The notes under the pieces are model-generated. The model was not told the origin of the DNA and did no database searches. It worked only from the letters and a program-made list of their open reading frames with translations. A DNA stretch of 10,940 nt. It comes from Bacteroidales bacterium. Its GTDB lineage: Bacteria > Bacteroidota > Bacteroidia > Bacteroidales > GCA-2748055. The stretch spans positions 1-10,940 of the forward strand of contig JAGLTY010000035.1 of NCBI GenBank assembly GCA_023135025.1, given 5' to 3'. Positions 1-8,172 of this stretch are shown here, piece after piece. A program made the position numbers and the translations under genes. Positions within the stretch are counted from its first letter, which is position 1, and the number at the start of each line of letters is the position of its first letter.

Positions 1-1529
1 TTCGGGAGAGTGAAAAATTGTATCGAACCCTGTTTGAAGCTGCTAATGACTCTATTGGACTCTTTACAGTGGATCGTAAGATTATTCTGATGAATTCGGC
101 CTTGTATGAAATTATTGGATATACAAAGGAAGAATACGAAGTGCTTGATTTGATGGAGATCGTTCACCCCGAGGACAGGGAGCATATAGGAATCAAGGAG
201 GGAATACTTCACAGTGAAGGAGCGATCGCCATGGATTTCCGTGTCCGGCATAAAGAGGGACATTATCTCCATATGTCCTCCAAAAATGTATTGATTCGGG
301 GTGAACAGGGGGCGGAAGACCTGATTTTGACCATTATTCGTGACGTTACTGAGCAAAATCAAGCCATGTGGGAGCTGAAGCAGGCAAAAGAACGAGCTGA
401 AGAGAGTGATCAGCTGAAATCTGCATTCCTGGCCAACATGTCCCATGAGATCAGGACCCCTATGAACTCCATTATCGGATTCTCCAATCTGCTGAATCAG
501 TCCGGCCTGGCTGAGGACCTGCGGGAACTGTATGTGCATCGCATCATCACCAATTCGGAGTTGCTTTTGGATTTAATCTCCGATATTATCGACCTGGCGA
601 AAATTGAGAGCGGTCAGCTCTCCATCATCTATGGCAGGATCATGATTAGGCAGCTGATCAACGATATGGAGCAGTATGCACGTGATGAAACGGTGCGGCT
701 TCAGAAAGAGAATATTGAGATTGTAGTTGAACTGGGGTGTGATAATTTCGAAATCGAGACCGATGTGATCCGCATAACACAGGTTATGAAAAACCTGATC
801 AACAATGCCATCAAGTTTACTGAGAAAGGGAAGGTTGAGATCGGGTGTTCAAAAGGGGAATCGGACCAGACGGTTCGTTTCTATGTAAAAGATACGGGGA
901 TTGGTATTTCGCCGGAGCATTTTGAGGTGATTTTTGATCAATTCAGACAGGTTGACGGATCCAATACCAGGAAGTTTGGCGGAACCGGACTTGGACTGGC
1001 CATCTGTAAGAATCTTGTGCAACTGATGGGTGGCAGAATCTGGGTGGAGTCGGAGTCAGGGAACGGTGCCCTCTTCCAGCTGGAGCTTCCCCTTAGGTCG
1101 ACCGGTAGAGATAAACAGCTGATGCCTGAACTGAAGAGTGTTCAGGAGGGAGAGAGAACAGGGCAGGAGATCTCTATCCTTGCTGTGGACGATGAGCCGG
1201 ATACCCTGGAGCTATACCAGGTCATGCTTACACAGATGGGCCACCATGTTACCACAGCTGCCACAGGTTATGAGGCCCTTCGGATATTGGAGCAGTTTCC
1301 CCTGCCCGACCTGGTGTTGATGGATAGTCAGATGCCGGTGATGAGCGGAACCGATACACTGAGGATTATCAGGGAGCGTTACCCGGTAATGAAGGTGGTT
1401 GCGCAGTCTGCCCACGCTTTGACAGGCGACAGGGAACGGTTCCTGGGAGAGGGGTATGACGATTACCTTCCCAAACCTTTTAGCACAGCAGAGCTGGAAA
1501 AGGTCATTTGGGAACTCATAGGTAAATAG
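1..1529 (+). CDS. Hybrid sensor histidine kinase (PAS-HisKA-HATPase-REC), 5' end missing
   Basis: Two-component hybrid kinase; the reading frame is open to the left edge (first full codon at base 3), so the true start lies outside the window. Residues are numbered from the TTG at 18. A PAS domain (about 1-112) opens with the typical ESEKLYRTLFEAANDSI-like stretch. A charged coiled-coil linker (113-135) leads to HisKA, with the phospho-accepting His143 in SHEIRTP. The ATPase domain has the N box (Asn263), G1 (DTGIGI, Asp292) and G2 (GGTGLGL, 321-327). A receiver domain (386-503) has the acidic pair Asp391/Asp392, phospho-acceptor Asp436, Ser464 at the Ser/Thr switch position and Lys486. All catalytic residues appear intact. 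There is no DNA-binding output domain, so the signal must pass to another protein, probably through a phosphotransfer protein or a separate regulator that is not in this window. No membrane helix is visible in this part. The sensed signal cannot be inferred. Confidence 0.95.
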   Translation, partial: RESEKLYRTLFEAANDSIGLFTVDRKIILMNSALYEIIGYTKEEYEVLDLMEIVHPEDREHIGIKEGILHSEGAIAMDFRVRHKEGHYLHMSSKNVLIRGEQGAEDLILTIIRDVTEQNQAMWELKQAKERAEESDQLKSAFLANMSHEIRTPMNSIIGFSNLLNQSGLAEDLRELYVHRIITNSELLLDLISDIIDLAKIESGQLSIIYGRIMIRQLINDMEQYARDETVRLQKENIEIVVELGCDNFEIETDVIRITQVMKNLINNAIKFTEKGKVEIGCSKGESDQTVRFYVKDTGIGISPEHFEVIFDQFRQVDGSNTRKFGGTGLGLAICKNLVQLMGGRIWVESESGNGALFQLELPLRSTGRDKQLMPELKSVQEGERTGQEISILAVDDEPDTLELYQVMLTQMGHHVTTAATGYEALRILEQFPLPDLVLMDSQMPVMSGTDTLRIIRERYPVMKVVAQSAHALTGDRERFLGEGYDDYLPKPFSTAELEKVIWELIGK

Positions 1530-1554
1530 CCTTGCGGCTGCAGGTTTCCCCCTT
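1530..1554 (+). terminator. Weak hairpin after the kinase gene
   Basis: Directly after the kinase stop codon, 1530-1535 can pair with 1540-1544 (CCTTGC with GCAGG, one bulged T) around a GGCT loop. It is followed by TTT, five C and TTTT. The stem is short and the T-run is interrupted, so this is at best a weak intrinsic terminator. Confidence 0.25.
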
Positions 1555-1575
1555 TTCAAATAATTGTTACTTTTA
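1545..1575 (+). promoter_or_regulatory. Possible symporter promoter (imperfect Bacteroidota type)
   Basis: TTTC (1545-1548), a 19-bp spacer, then TACTTTTA (1568-1575) resembles the Bacteroidota pattern TTTG ... TAnnTTTG, with one mismatch in each element. It would start transcription near 1580 and give a leader of about 30 nt to the ATG at 1613. It is weaker than the exact -7 matches found at three other genes in this window. Confidence 0.25.
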
Positions 1576-1612
1576 TCCCTTCCAAAAGTGACCTTAAACT
1601 AATCCCTTTTGC

Positions 1613-3358
1613 ATGCAAAAAATCAACGAATTCCTTCTCTTTCTGAACGACTATCTGGGAGGACACCAGTGGTTTGTATTCTTGCTGCTCGGAACCGGCG
1701 TCTTCTTCACCCTCTACCTGGGGCTGCCACAAATCAGGTATTTCGGTCATGCCATCAGGATTGTAAAAGGACGATTTGACCGTGCGGAGGACATAGGAGA
1801 CACCTCTCACTTCCAGGCCTTAACCACCGCCCTGTCGGGTACTGTAGGTACAGGAAACATAGCAGGAGTGGCATTGGCTATTCACCTGGGAGGTCCTGCA
1901 GCCCTGTTCTGGATGCTGATCACTGCACTGTTAGGTATGACTACAAAGTTTGTGGAGGTCACCATTTCGCACAAATACAGGGATATTCTGCCGGATGGAT
2001 CTATTTCGGGAGGACCCATGTACTATATGAAGAAGCGGATGAACATCACCACCAAAAGGGGGAAAATCATCAAAACCGGTGCGGTGCTGGGAGGCTTTTT
2101 TGCATTTGCCACCATACTATCCTCCTTTGGAACAGGGAGTTTGCCACAGATCAACAGTATCTCCGAATCGATGTTTACCTCTTTCGGAATCAACCATACC
2201 CTTACAGGGGGTGTGCTGGCTGTGTTACTGGGACTGGTAATCGTCGGGGGAATCAAACGGATTGCCAAGGTGACCTCCACCCTGGTTCCCATGATGGCGT
2301 TGATCTATGTGGTGGGAGCCATCCTGGTGATTGCCACCAACTATCAGAATATACTTCCCTCACTTGGCTCCATTTTTTCCGATGCCTTCACAGGGAGTGC
2401 GGCGGTTGGTGGATTCCTGGGGGCAGGGTTCGCCTTCACCTTCAACAAGGGGGTGAACAGGGGACTCTTCTCCAATGAGGCGGGACAGGGTTCTGCGCCT
2501 ATCGCGCACAGTGCAGCCAAGGCACAGGAGCCTGTTTCGGAAGGTATGGTGGCCATTCTGGAACCATTTATCGACACCATCATTATCTGTACCATTACCG
2601 GATTGGTGCTGCTTTCGTCAGGAGTCTGGAACGAGAAGATTGAGAACCGCTTCCAACAGGCCGACCTGCAGATTGTGGAAGGGAGTTACCTGGAAGACAA
2701 TGAAAATGACCGTGTACTGATGGCACGAGCTTTCAGTAACGATACCACACTGGCACTGTTTTCAGGTTCACTTCAGGTGGAAGAGGGAACCGTGGTTACC
2801 GATGGAGTTACCATTATCCATGCCGAATCTTTTGCCGAAGATGTGGTGGTGACCCGGGGAAAAGGGAAGTACACCGGTCCCATCCCGGTATTGGACGGAG
2901 TGGTGCAGTTCAGTGAACTGGCCGATGAGAAGGAAGCTGTCTATTTTTCGGGCCGCTCCCTGATCCATAGTGCAGCACTGACCACAGAGGCATTTAAGCG
3001 AAGTTGGATGGGCGACTGGGGACAGTATATCGTCTCTATCGGGCTGCTGCTGTTTGCCTTTTCCACGGCCATCTCGTGGTCGTACTACGGCGGAAGGGCG
3101 GTGACCTACCTTTTCGGTACCAGGTATGTGATTGTGTACAGGCTGATCTATGTGGTGGGGTTCTTCCTGGCCTCCTTCACCGATACCACCATAGTCTGGA
3201 ACCTATCCTATATCACCATTGCCATCATGACCATTCCCAACCTGTTTGGACTGCTGGTTCTCCGAAAAGATATCAAGCGTACTATTGGTACTTACTGGAC
3301 AGACTTTAAAAAGGAGTGGCCACAGGAGAAGCTCCCAATTGGAACTGACAGGAGTTAG
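1613..3358 (+). CDS. Alanine/glycine:cation symporter family protein (AGCS, AlsT-like)
   Basis: Inner-membrane secondary transporter of the sodium:alanine/glycine symporter family (TC 2.A.25), which imports small neutral amino acids with Na+ or H+. The 581 residues carry family hallmarks: [12 protein letters not shown] (76-87), the GGPMYYM signature (133-139), [21 protein letters not shown] (282-302, the most diagnostic block), ALTTEAF (455-461) and WSYYGGRA (489-496). About ten or eleven hydrophobic helices are visible, from 20-40 to 530-550. Helix 313-337 and helix 470-492 are separated by a hydrophilic segment of about 110 residues (roughly 340-452) that most family members lack or keep very short. 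This makes the protein longer than the usual 450-500 residues. ATG at 1613 is chosen because the membrane segment begins soon after it and no better start lies upstream. The exact substrate cannot be read from sequence. The gene ends tail-to-tail with rlmD. Confidence 0.93.
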   Translation: MQKINEFLLFLNDYLGGHQWFVFLLLGTGVFFTLYLGLPQIRYFGHAIRIVKGRFDRAEDIGDTSHFQALTTALSGTVGTGNIAGVALAIHLGGPAALFWMLITALLGMTTKFVEVTISHKYRDILPDGSISGGPMYYMKKRMNITTKRGKIIKTGAVLGGFFAFATILSSFGTGSLPQINSISESMFTSFGINHTLTGGVLAVLLGLVIVGGIKRIAKVTSTLVPMMALIYVVGAILVIATNYQNILPSLGSIFSDAFTGSAAVGGFLGAGFAFTFNKGVNRGLFSNEAGQGSAPIAHSAAKAQEPVSEGMVAILEPFIDTIIICTITGLVLLSSGVWNEKIENRFQQADLQIVEGSYLEDNENDRVLMARAFSNDTTLALFSGSLQVEEGTVVTDGVTIIHAESFAEDVVVTRGKGKYTGPIPVLDGVVQFSELADEKEAVYFSGRSLIHSAALTTEAFKRSWMGDWGQYIVSIGLLLFAFSTAISWSYYGGRAVTYLFGTRYVIVYRLIYVVGFFLASFTDTTIVWNLSYITIAIMTIPNLFGLLVLRKDIKRTIGTYWTDFKKEWPQEKLPIGTDRS

Positions 3359-4758
3359 ATAGCCTCCAGCAGTGCCACATTTTCAACATGATGGGTATGG
3401 GGAAACATATCCACCGGCTGGATTTTGGTGACCCTGTAGGAGCTTGCCAACAGCTCCACATCCCTGGCCTGGGTGGCCGGATTACAGGAGACATATACAA
3501 TCCGTTCGGGTGCAATCTTCAGGATCTGTTCCACCACCTTTGTGTGCATTCCGGTTCTGGGAGGATCCGTGATGATCACATCGGGCCTGCCGTTCTCTGC
3601 AATAAAGCTGTCGGTAAAGATATCCTTCATATCACCGGCAAAGAAATGGGTATTCCCGATCCCGTTTATCTCAGAGTTAACCTTTGCGTCTTCGATCGAT
3701 TCGGGTACCGACTCGATTCCCACCACCGACCTGGCTCTACCCGCCATGAAATTGGCTATAGTCCCGGTTCCGGTGTAGAGGTCATAGAGAACCTCATCTC
3801 CTTTTAGTCCGGCAAAATCTCTGGCAACCTGGTAGAGTCTGAGTGCCTGGTATGAATTGGTCTGGAAAAATGATTTGGGTCCGATCTTGAATTTGAGCTC
3901 CTCCAGCTGTTCAAAAATATGGTCCCTGCCCGACCAGGTAATTATATCCTGGTCATACAACGTCTCATTCTTCTTCGGATTGATCACATACATCAGGCTG
4001 GTCAGATCGGGGAACCTCTCTTTGATAGCATCCAGTAGTTCATAAACTACCGGTTCGTCAAATTGTACCGAAAGGATCACCATCACCTCTCCAAGGGTCG
4101 AGGTCCGGATAATCAGGTTGCGGAGCAATCCCTCGTTGGTGCGGTGATCGTAAAAAGTGAGCTTCTTTTCCAGGGCAATCTCCCTGAGATAATTGCGCAG
4201 AGAATTGGTGGGTTCGCTCTGCAGGTGGCAGGTCTGGATATCAACCACCTTGTCGAACCTGCCCGGTACATGCAGTCCCACGGCATTGGTATGCTCAAAA
4301 GGAGTTTCTAAGGCCGCTTCATGGTCCAGCAGCCAGCGGTGGTTGGAGAAGGTGTATTCCAGTTTGTTCCTGTACTGTGTGATGGGATCAGAAGCCAGGA
4401 TGGGCATTGCTTCGGGGATCTCTACCCCGGCAATATGACGGAAGGCGTCCACCACCTGTTGCTCCTTGTAGTGCAGCTGACGGTTGTATGGAAGGTGTTG
4501 CCATTTGCATCCTCCACATACACCGAAGTGGTCGCAAAAGGGATCGGTTCTCTGGTCGGAATAGCTATGGTACTTCACCACACGGGCCTCCATATACCTC
4601 CCTTTTTTCCTGAATACCTGGAGATCCACCACATCGCCGGGAACCGCATCCTTTACAAATACCACTATACTGTCGACCCTTGCGATGGATTTGCCTTCGG
4701 CACCAATGTTCTCAATGGTAATCTTCTCCAGTAGGGGTAAATTCTTTCTTCTGCCCAC
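3355..4758 (-). CDS. rlmD: 23S rRNA (uracil-5-)-methyltransferase RlmD (RumA family)
   Basis: SAM-dependent enzyme that makes 5-methyluridine in 23S rRNA (U1939 in E. coli for RlmD). An N-terminal TRAM RNA-binding domain covers about 8-65. Four cysteines placed as the [4Fe-4S] ligands of RumA follow: Cys75, Cys81, Cys84 (C-x5-C-x2-C) and Cys177. The Rossmann methyltransferase domain shows FFQTN (297-301), DLYTGTGT (326-333), TDPPRTG (397-403), the nucleophile Cys425 in VSCNP, and Glu459 in HHVEN, which matches the catalytic base. At 467 residues it is slightly longer than E. coli RlmD (433). The start is GTG at 4758: it is the only standard start codon between an in-frame upstream TGA and the TRAM domain, and it lies just downstream of a good promoter. 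The site specificity (RlmD versus the related RlmC/RlmCD activities) is inferred; the cluster cysteines and length fit RlmD best. Confidence 0.93.
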   Translation of the reverse strand: MGRRKNLPLLEKITIENIGAEGKSIARVDSIVVFVKDAVPGDVVDLQVFRKKGRYMEARVVKYHSYSDQRTDPFCDHFGVCGGCKWQHLPYNRQLHYKEQQVVDAFRHIAGVEIPEAMPILASDPITQYRNKLEYTFSNHRWLLDHEAALETPFEHTNAVGLHVPGRFDKVVDIQTCHLQSEPTNSLRNYLREIALEKKLTFYDHRTNEGLLRNLIIRTSTLGEVMVILSVQFDEPVVYELLDAIKERFPDLTSLMYVINPKKNETLYDQDIITWSGRDHIFEQLEELKFKIGPKSFFQTNSYQALRLYQVARDFAGLKGDEVLYDLYTGTGTIANFMAGRARSVVGIESVPESIEDAKVNSEINGIGNTHFFAGDMKDIFTDSFIAENGRPDVIITDPPRTGMHTKVVEQILKIAPERIVYVSCNPATQARDVELLASSYRVTKIQPVDMFPHTHHVENVALLEAI

Positions 4759-4775
4759 AATCTCTAATTTGGGAT

Positions 4776-4807
4776 CAAAAGTATTATTCCTTCATCATTT
4801 CTGCAAT
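4776..4807 (-). promoter_or_regulatory. rlmD promoter (Bacteroidota -33/-7 type)
   Basis: On the minus strand, ATTG (4807-4804) is followed after 20 bp by TACTTTTG (4783-4776), an exact TAnnTTTG -7 element. The -33 element matches TTTG at three of four bases. Transcription would begin near 4770, leaving a leader of only about 10-13 nt before the GTG at 4758. Confidence 0.55.
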
Positions 4808-4814
4808 GATTACT

Positions 4815-4845
4815 TCTGCTGACTCGCTGAATTGTTCTATTTTTG
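4815..4845 (+). promoter_or_regulatory. ABC-F gene promoter (Bacteroidota -33/-7 type)
   Basis: TCTG (4815-4818), a 19-bp spacer and TATTTTTG (4838-4845) fit the Bacteroidota consensus, with an exact -7 element. Transcription would begin at about 4850-4853, at or just before the ATG at 4853, so the transcript would be leaderless or nearly so. The element lies downstream of the alternative TTG start at 4832 and therefore argues against that start. Confidence 0.5.
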
Positions 4846-4852
4846 CCGCAGA

Positions 4853-6856
4853 ATGATCTCTATCGATAATGTAACCATCCGTTTTGGGGCCTATGTGCTT
4901 TTCGACCAGGTAAGTTTTCAGGTGAATCCGGGAGACCGTATCGGACTGGTGGGGCGTAACGGGGTAGGCAAGACCACCATCCTGAACCTGATTGACGGAC
5001 GGCAGGATCCGGATGAAGGGAGGGTCGTTAAAAGTGCTGGCAAGGAGGTAGGATACCTTCCACAGCAGATGAAACACCGCAAGGGAAAAACGCTCTACAG
5101 GGAGGCACTGAATGCTTTTGCATCGGTGATTGCCCTGAAAAAGAGAATCGATTCCATTACCACCGAACTGGGAGAGAGAAGCGATTACGAATCGAGAGCT
5201 TACCTGGCACTGATACAGGAACTTGCCAATGCCAATGAGCAGTTTGAGATGGAGGGGGGACATACCATCCATGCTGAGGTGGAGCAGACATTGATAGGGC
5301 TGGGGTTTAAGAAAACCGATATGGAACGCCCGGTACATGAATTTAGTGGTGGCTGGCGCATGCGTGTGGAGCTGGCCAAGATTCTTCTGGCCAGGCCGGA
5401 CTATATTTTGTTGGATGAGCCCACCAATCACCTGGATATAGAGTCGATCCAGTGGCTGGAAGATTTCCTTGGAAAATACCCGGGTGGTGTACTGATCATA
5501 TCGCACGACCGTGCTTTTCTCGATAAAGTAACAAACCGGACCATTGAACTTTCGCTGGGAAAGATCTACGATTACAGGGTCTCTTACTCAAAGTATGTAC
5601 AACTGAAGGAGGAGCGGATCACCGTACAGCATGCAGCCTATGAGAACCAGCAGAAGATGATCCAGGATACCGAAGAGTTTATTAACCGCTTCAGGTATAA
5701 GGCTACCAAAGCGGTACAGGTACAGTCGCGTATCAAACAGCTGGGGAAGCTGAATCGTATTGAGGTGGAGAAGGAGGATGATCTGGGTATGAACCTGAAG
5801 TTTCCCCCGTCAAAACGGTCCGGGACCATCGTGGTGGAAACAGTGGGACTGAAGAAACAGTTTGGGGAGATCAAAGTGTTGAATGGTGTGGATATGGTGA
5901 TTGAGCGGGGCGAAAAAGTGGCCTTTGTGGGAAAGAACGGAGAGGGGAAAACAACCCTGTCGAGGATCCTGGTGGGGGAGCTGGATCATACAGGCGGATT
6001 GAAGATGGGGCACAATGTGGAACTTGGATATTTCGCTCAGAACCAGGATGAAATCATGGATGAAAACCTTACCGTACTGGAGACGGTCGACCATGCAGCT
6101 GTAGGTGATATCCGGACGAAGATCCGCGATATCCTGGGAGCTTTTCTATTCAGTGGTGAGGATGTGGATAAGAAGGTGAAGGTACTTTCGGGTGGAGAGC
6201 GCTCCAGGCTGGCCATAGCCAGGATGTTGCTACAGCCATTTAATCTGTTGATCCTCGATGAGCCAACCAACCATCTGGATATGCATTCAAAGGATATTAT
6301 GAAAAAAGCACTGCTGGCTTTTGATGGTACGCTTATTGTGGTTTCCCACGACAGGGAGTTTCTGGACGGACTGGTAGATAAGATTTTTGAGTTCAGGGAC
6401 CAGAAAGTGAAGGAGCACCTGGGGGGGATATATGATTTCCTGCAGCGAAGGAAACTTACATCGCTCAGGGAGATCGAACGAAACGAGAAACCGGCGAAAG
6501 CCGGAGCTGTTTCAGCCTCCTCCACAGCTGCTTCTACAGCCATAATTGACAGGGTAACGGTTGTGGATGCTCAGGAACCGGTGAAACACTCCAACAAGGA
6601 GCAGTATAAGGAGCAGAAGGTACAGGAGAAGAAGATCAGGAAGATTGCCAACCGGGTGAAGTCGCTGGAGCATGAAATTGAGCAAATTGAGGGGGAACTT
6701 TCAACAATGAATGAGATGTTAATGAATCCCGACAATATAGAGGGGATGCATGTGTATGAAGCGTACGAACAGCTCAAAAACAGGCATGACGAAGCGTTGT
6801 CAGTATGGGAAAAGCAGACTATGTTGCTTGAGAAAGTGTCGGGAAAAGGAAAATAG
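4853..6856 (+). CDS. ABC-F family ribosome-associated ATPase (Uup/YdiF-like)
   Basis: Soluble protein with two fused ATP-binding cassettes and no membrane domain. ABC-F proteins bind the ribosomal E site and help resolve stalled or blocked translation. From the ATG at 4853 (667 residues): Walker A GRNGVGKTT (34-42), signature FSGGWRMR (164-171), Walker B ILLDEPTNHLD (185-195) and switch His218. An inter-domain linker of about 250-325, rich in charged residues, corresponds to the P-site tolerance motif that reaches toward the peptidyl-transferase centre. The second cassette has GKNGEGKTT (360-368), LSGGERSRLAIAR (445-457), LLILDEPTNHLD (465-476) and His499. A C-terminal extension follows: an Ala/Ser-rich stretch (about 547-565), then a charged coiled coil (580-660) like the C-terminal domains of Uup and YdiF. 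An in-frame TTG at 4832 would add seven residues, but MISIDNVTIRFG is the normal family start. It heads an apparent three-gene run. An antibiotic-resistance role is possible for the family, but nothing here points to it. Confidence 0.94.
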   Translation: MISIDNVTIRFGAYVLFDQVSFQVNPGDRIGLVGRNGVGKTTILNLIDGRQDPDEGRVVKSAGKEVGYLPQQMKHRKGKTLYREALNAFASVIALKKRIDSITTELGERSDYESRAYLALIQELANANEQFEMEGGHTIHAEVEQTLIGLGFKKTDMERPVHEFSGGWRMRVELAKILLARPDYILLDEPTNHLDIESIQWLEDFLGKYPGGVLIISHDRAFLDKVTNRTIELSLGKIYDYRVSYSKYVQLKEERITVQHAAYENQQKMIQDTEEFINRFRYKATKAVQVQSRIKQLGKLNRIEVEKEDDLGMNLKFPPSKRSGTIVVETVGLKKQFGEIKVLNGVDMVIERGEKVAFVGKNGEGKTTLSRILVGELDHTGGLKMGHNVELGYFAQNQDEIMDENLTVLETVDHAAVGDIRTKIRDILGAFLFSGEDVDKKVKVLSGGERSRLAIARMLLQPFNLLILDEPTNHLDMHSKDIMKKALLAFDGTLIVVSHDREFLDGLVDKIFEFRDQKVKEHLGGIYDFLQRRKLTSLREIERNEKPAKAGAVSASSTAASTAIIDRVTVVDAQEPVKHSNKEQYKEQKVQEKKIRKIANRVKSLEHEIEQIEGELSTMNEMLMNPDNIEGMHVYEAYEQLKNRHDEALSVWEKQTMLLEKVSGKGK

Positions 6857-6870
6857 TTAATTTTAGGAAC

Positions 6871-8172
6871 ATGGGAAAGAACGGTTTATGGTTGATAATT
6901 TGCTGTGTCTTGACAGGTCTGGCAACCGGATGTACCTCTTCAAAAAAGGCTGCCACCGTGGAGATGCAGGGGCAGATGGCTTCTCTTTACAACCCCAGCA
7001 GACTTTCACTGCATCCCGATTTTTCTATTTTTCATGAGAGCAATAACTACTCTGTACTATATATCAGGGCATATCCATCTGAACTAAGATTTAACCAGAC
7101 CAATGAAGAGTCTGAGTACCGGGCATTGTTGAAGTTAAAATATGAACTAATCAGGCTGGAAGAGAATGGACAGGGGGAGAACGTTATGGTCGACTCGGCA
7201 TCGGTGGTCTACAAGTTAAGGGAGAGGGATGAGAAGAGTCCGGCATTTTTTGCATCCCTTACCATACCGGTCAAGCAGGGTTTTCGTTATTTGCTCAAGG
7301 CGGAAACAAAAGACCTGAACAGAGGGAGCATGGGACTTGAGTATCTCTATGTGGATAAAACCGATCCCAATGGTGCCCAAAATTTTAAAGTGGTCTCCAC
7401 CTTTTCTGGTTATCCTAAATTCATGCGTTTTTTTCTTACAGGTGAGAAATTTAATGTACAGTACAGGGACCGGGGCGTTGATTCTATTTATGTGGACTAT
7501 TTCAGGCCGGAAAATGAATTGCCCCGCCCCCCCGTCACGGCGACATCAGATTATACCATGAATTACAGTCCCGATACAAGCTATGTATTTCCCATGGTAG
7601 ATACTGTAGATTATGACCTTCGCAAGGAAGGTATGTACCTTATAAAGGTGGATAGTGAACAGGATGAGGGGCTTACCCTGTTTAATTATGGGGGTTCTTT
7701 TCCTGAGGTAAAGACCCCCAGGGAGTTGATGGAACCACTCTTCTACCTGGCTACACTCTCCGAATACAGGGATCTGAGAACAGCTTCAAACAGAAAGCTT
7801 GCTGTAGATAATTTCTGGTTAAAAATCGGAAACAGCATTGAAAAATCGAGGGAGTTGATCAGGATTTATTATAACCGGGTGATCTATTCGAATCTTTACT
7901 TCTCATCCAACAAAGAGGGTTGGAAGACCGATCAGGGTATGATCTTTATCCTTTTTGGACCGCCAACCAGGATCCAGATGACAGGCAACGGAGAGAGCTG
8001 GTACTATTTTGCAAAGCGTAAAAGCAAAGTGGTTGAGTTTAAGTTTGAACGTGAGCAGGATGCATTTTCCGATCAGAATATGATGTGGCGGAAAACCACC
8101 GAGTCACAGAGCTACCGGAACGAGGCCATTCGTTCCTGGAGAAACGGAAAGGTATATTCAATGGGTTCCTGA
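6871..8172 (+). CDS. GWxTD-domain lipoprotein of unknown function
   Basis: Predicted lipoprotein of 433 residues. The N-terminus has a short basic stretch, a hydrophobic core (6-19) and a lipobox-like ATGC with Cys21, so lipid attachment and an envelope location are likely. The body (about 30-330) is rich in alternating hydrophobic and polar residues, suggesting beta structure, but I recognise no named domain there. The C-terminal region carries the GWxTD signature (GWKTD, 350-354), then a hydrophobic strand and FGPPT (about 361-365), then SWYYF. This is the arrangement of the GWxTD domain family, common in Bacteroidota and of unknown biochemical role. The gene starts 14 nt after the ABC-F stop, and its TGA overlaps the rlmB ATG, so the three genes are probably co-transcribed. 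A TAATTTTA (6858-6865) resembles a -7 element with one mismatch, so a separate internal promoter cannot be excluded. Confidence 0.85.
   Translation: MGKNGLWLIICCVLTGLATGCTSSKKAATVEMQGQMASLYNPSRLSLHPDFSIFHESNNYSVLYIRAYPSELRFNQTNEESEYRALLKLKYELIRLEENGQGENVMVDSASVVYKLRERDEKSPAFFASLTIPVKQGFRYLLKAETKDLNRGSMGLEYLYVDKTDPNGAQNFKVVSTFSGYPKFMRFFLTGEKFNVQYRDRGVDSIYVDYFRPENELPRPPVTATSDYTMNYSPDTSYVFPMVDTVDYDLRKEGMYLIKVDSEQDEGLTLFNYGGSFPEVKTPRELMEPLFYLATLSEYRDLRTASNRKLAVDNFWLKIGNSIEKSRELIRIYYNRVIYSNLYFSSNKEGWKTDQGMIFILFGPPTRIQMTGNGESWYYFAKRKSKVVEFKFEREQDAFSDQNMMWRKTTESQSYRNEAIRSWRNGKVYSMGS

Noticed and set aside
1556..1810. Open frame of 84 codons on the minus strand before and within the symporter gene
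   Set aside because: Most of it is antisense to the symporter N-terminus, and there is no supporting promoter or homology.
3388..3807. Open frames on the + strand within rlmD
   Set aside because: They are antisense to the conserved methyltransferase domain of RlmD and have no family features.
4832..4852. TTG start adding seven residues to the ABC-F protein
   Set aside because: The extra residues (MFYFCRR) do not fit the family, and the exact -7 promoter element lies downstream of this TTG, so it is probably not in the transcript.
4784..5506. Open frame of 240 codons on the minus strand across the start of the ABC-F gene
   Set aside because: It overlaps conserved ABC-F coding sequence and both promoters, and its translation shows no recognisable domain.
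6037..6543. Open frame of 168 codons on the minus strand, rich in Ser
   Set aside because: It is the antisense reading of the second ABC-F cassette; the Ser-rich composition comes from the reverse complement of that gene.
8085..8171. Longer frame adding 29 residues to RlmB
   Set aside because: The extension lies wholly inside the GWxTD gene and does not resemble RlmB; the ATG at 8172 gives the normal family length and a coupled TGATG junction.
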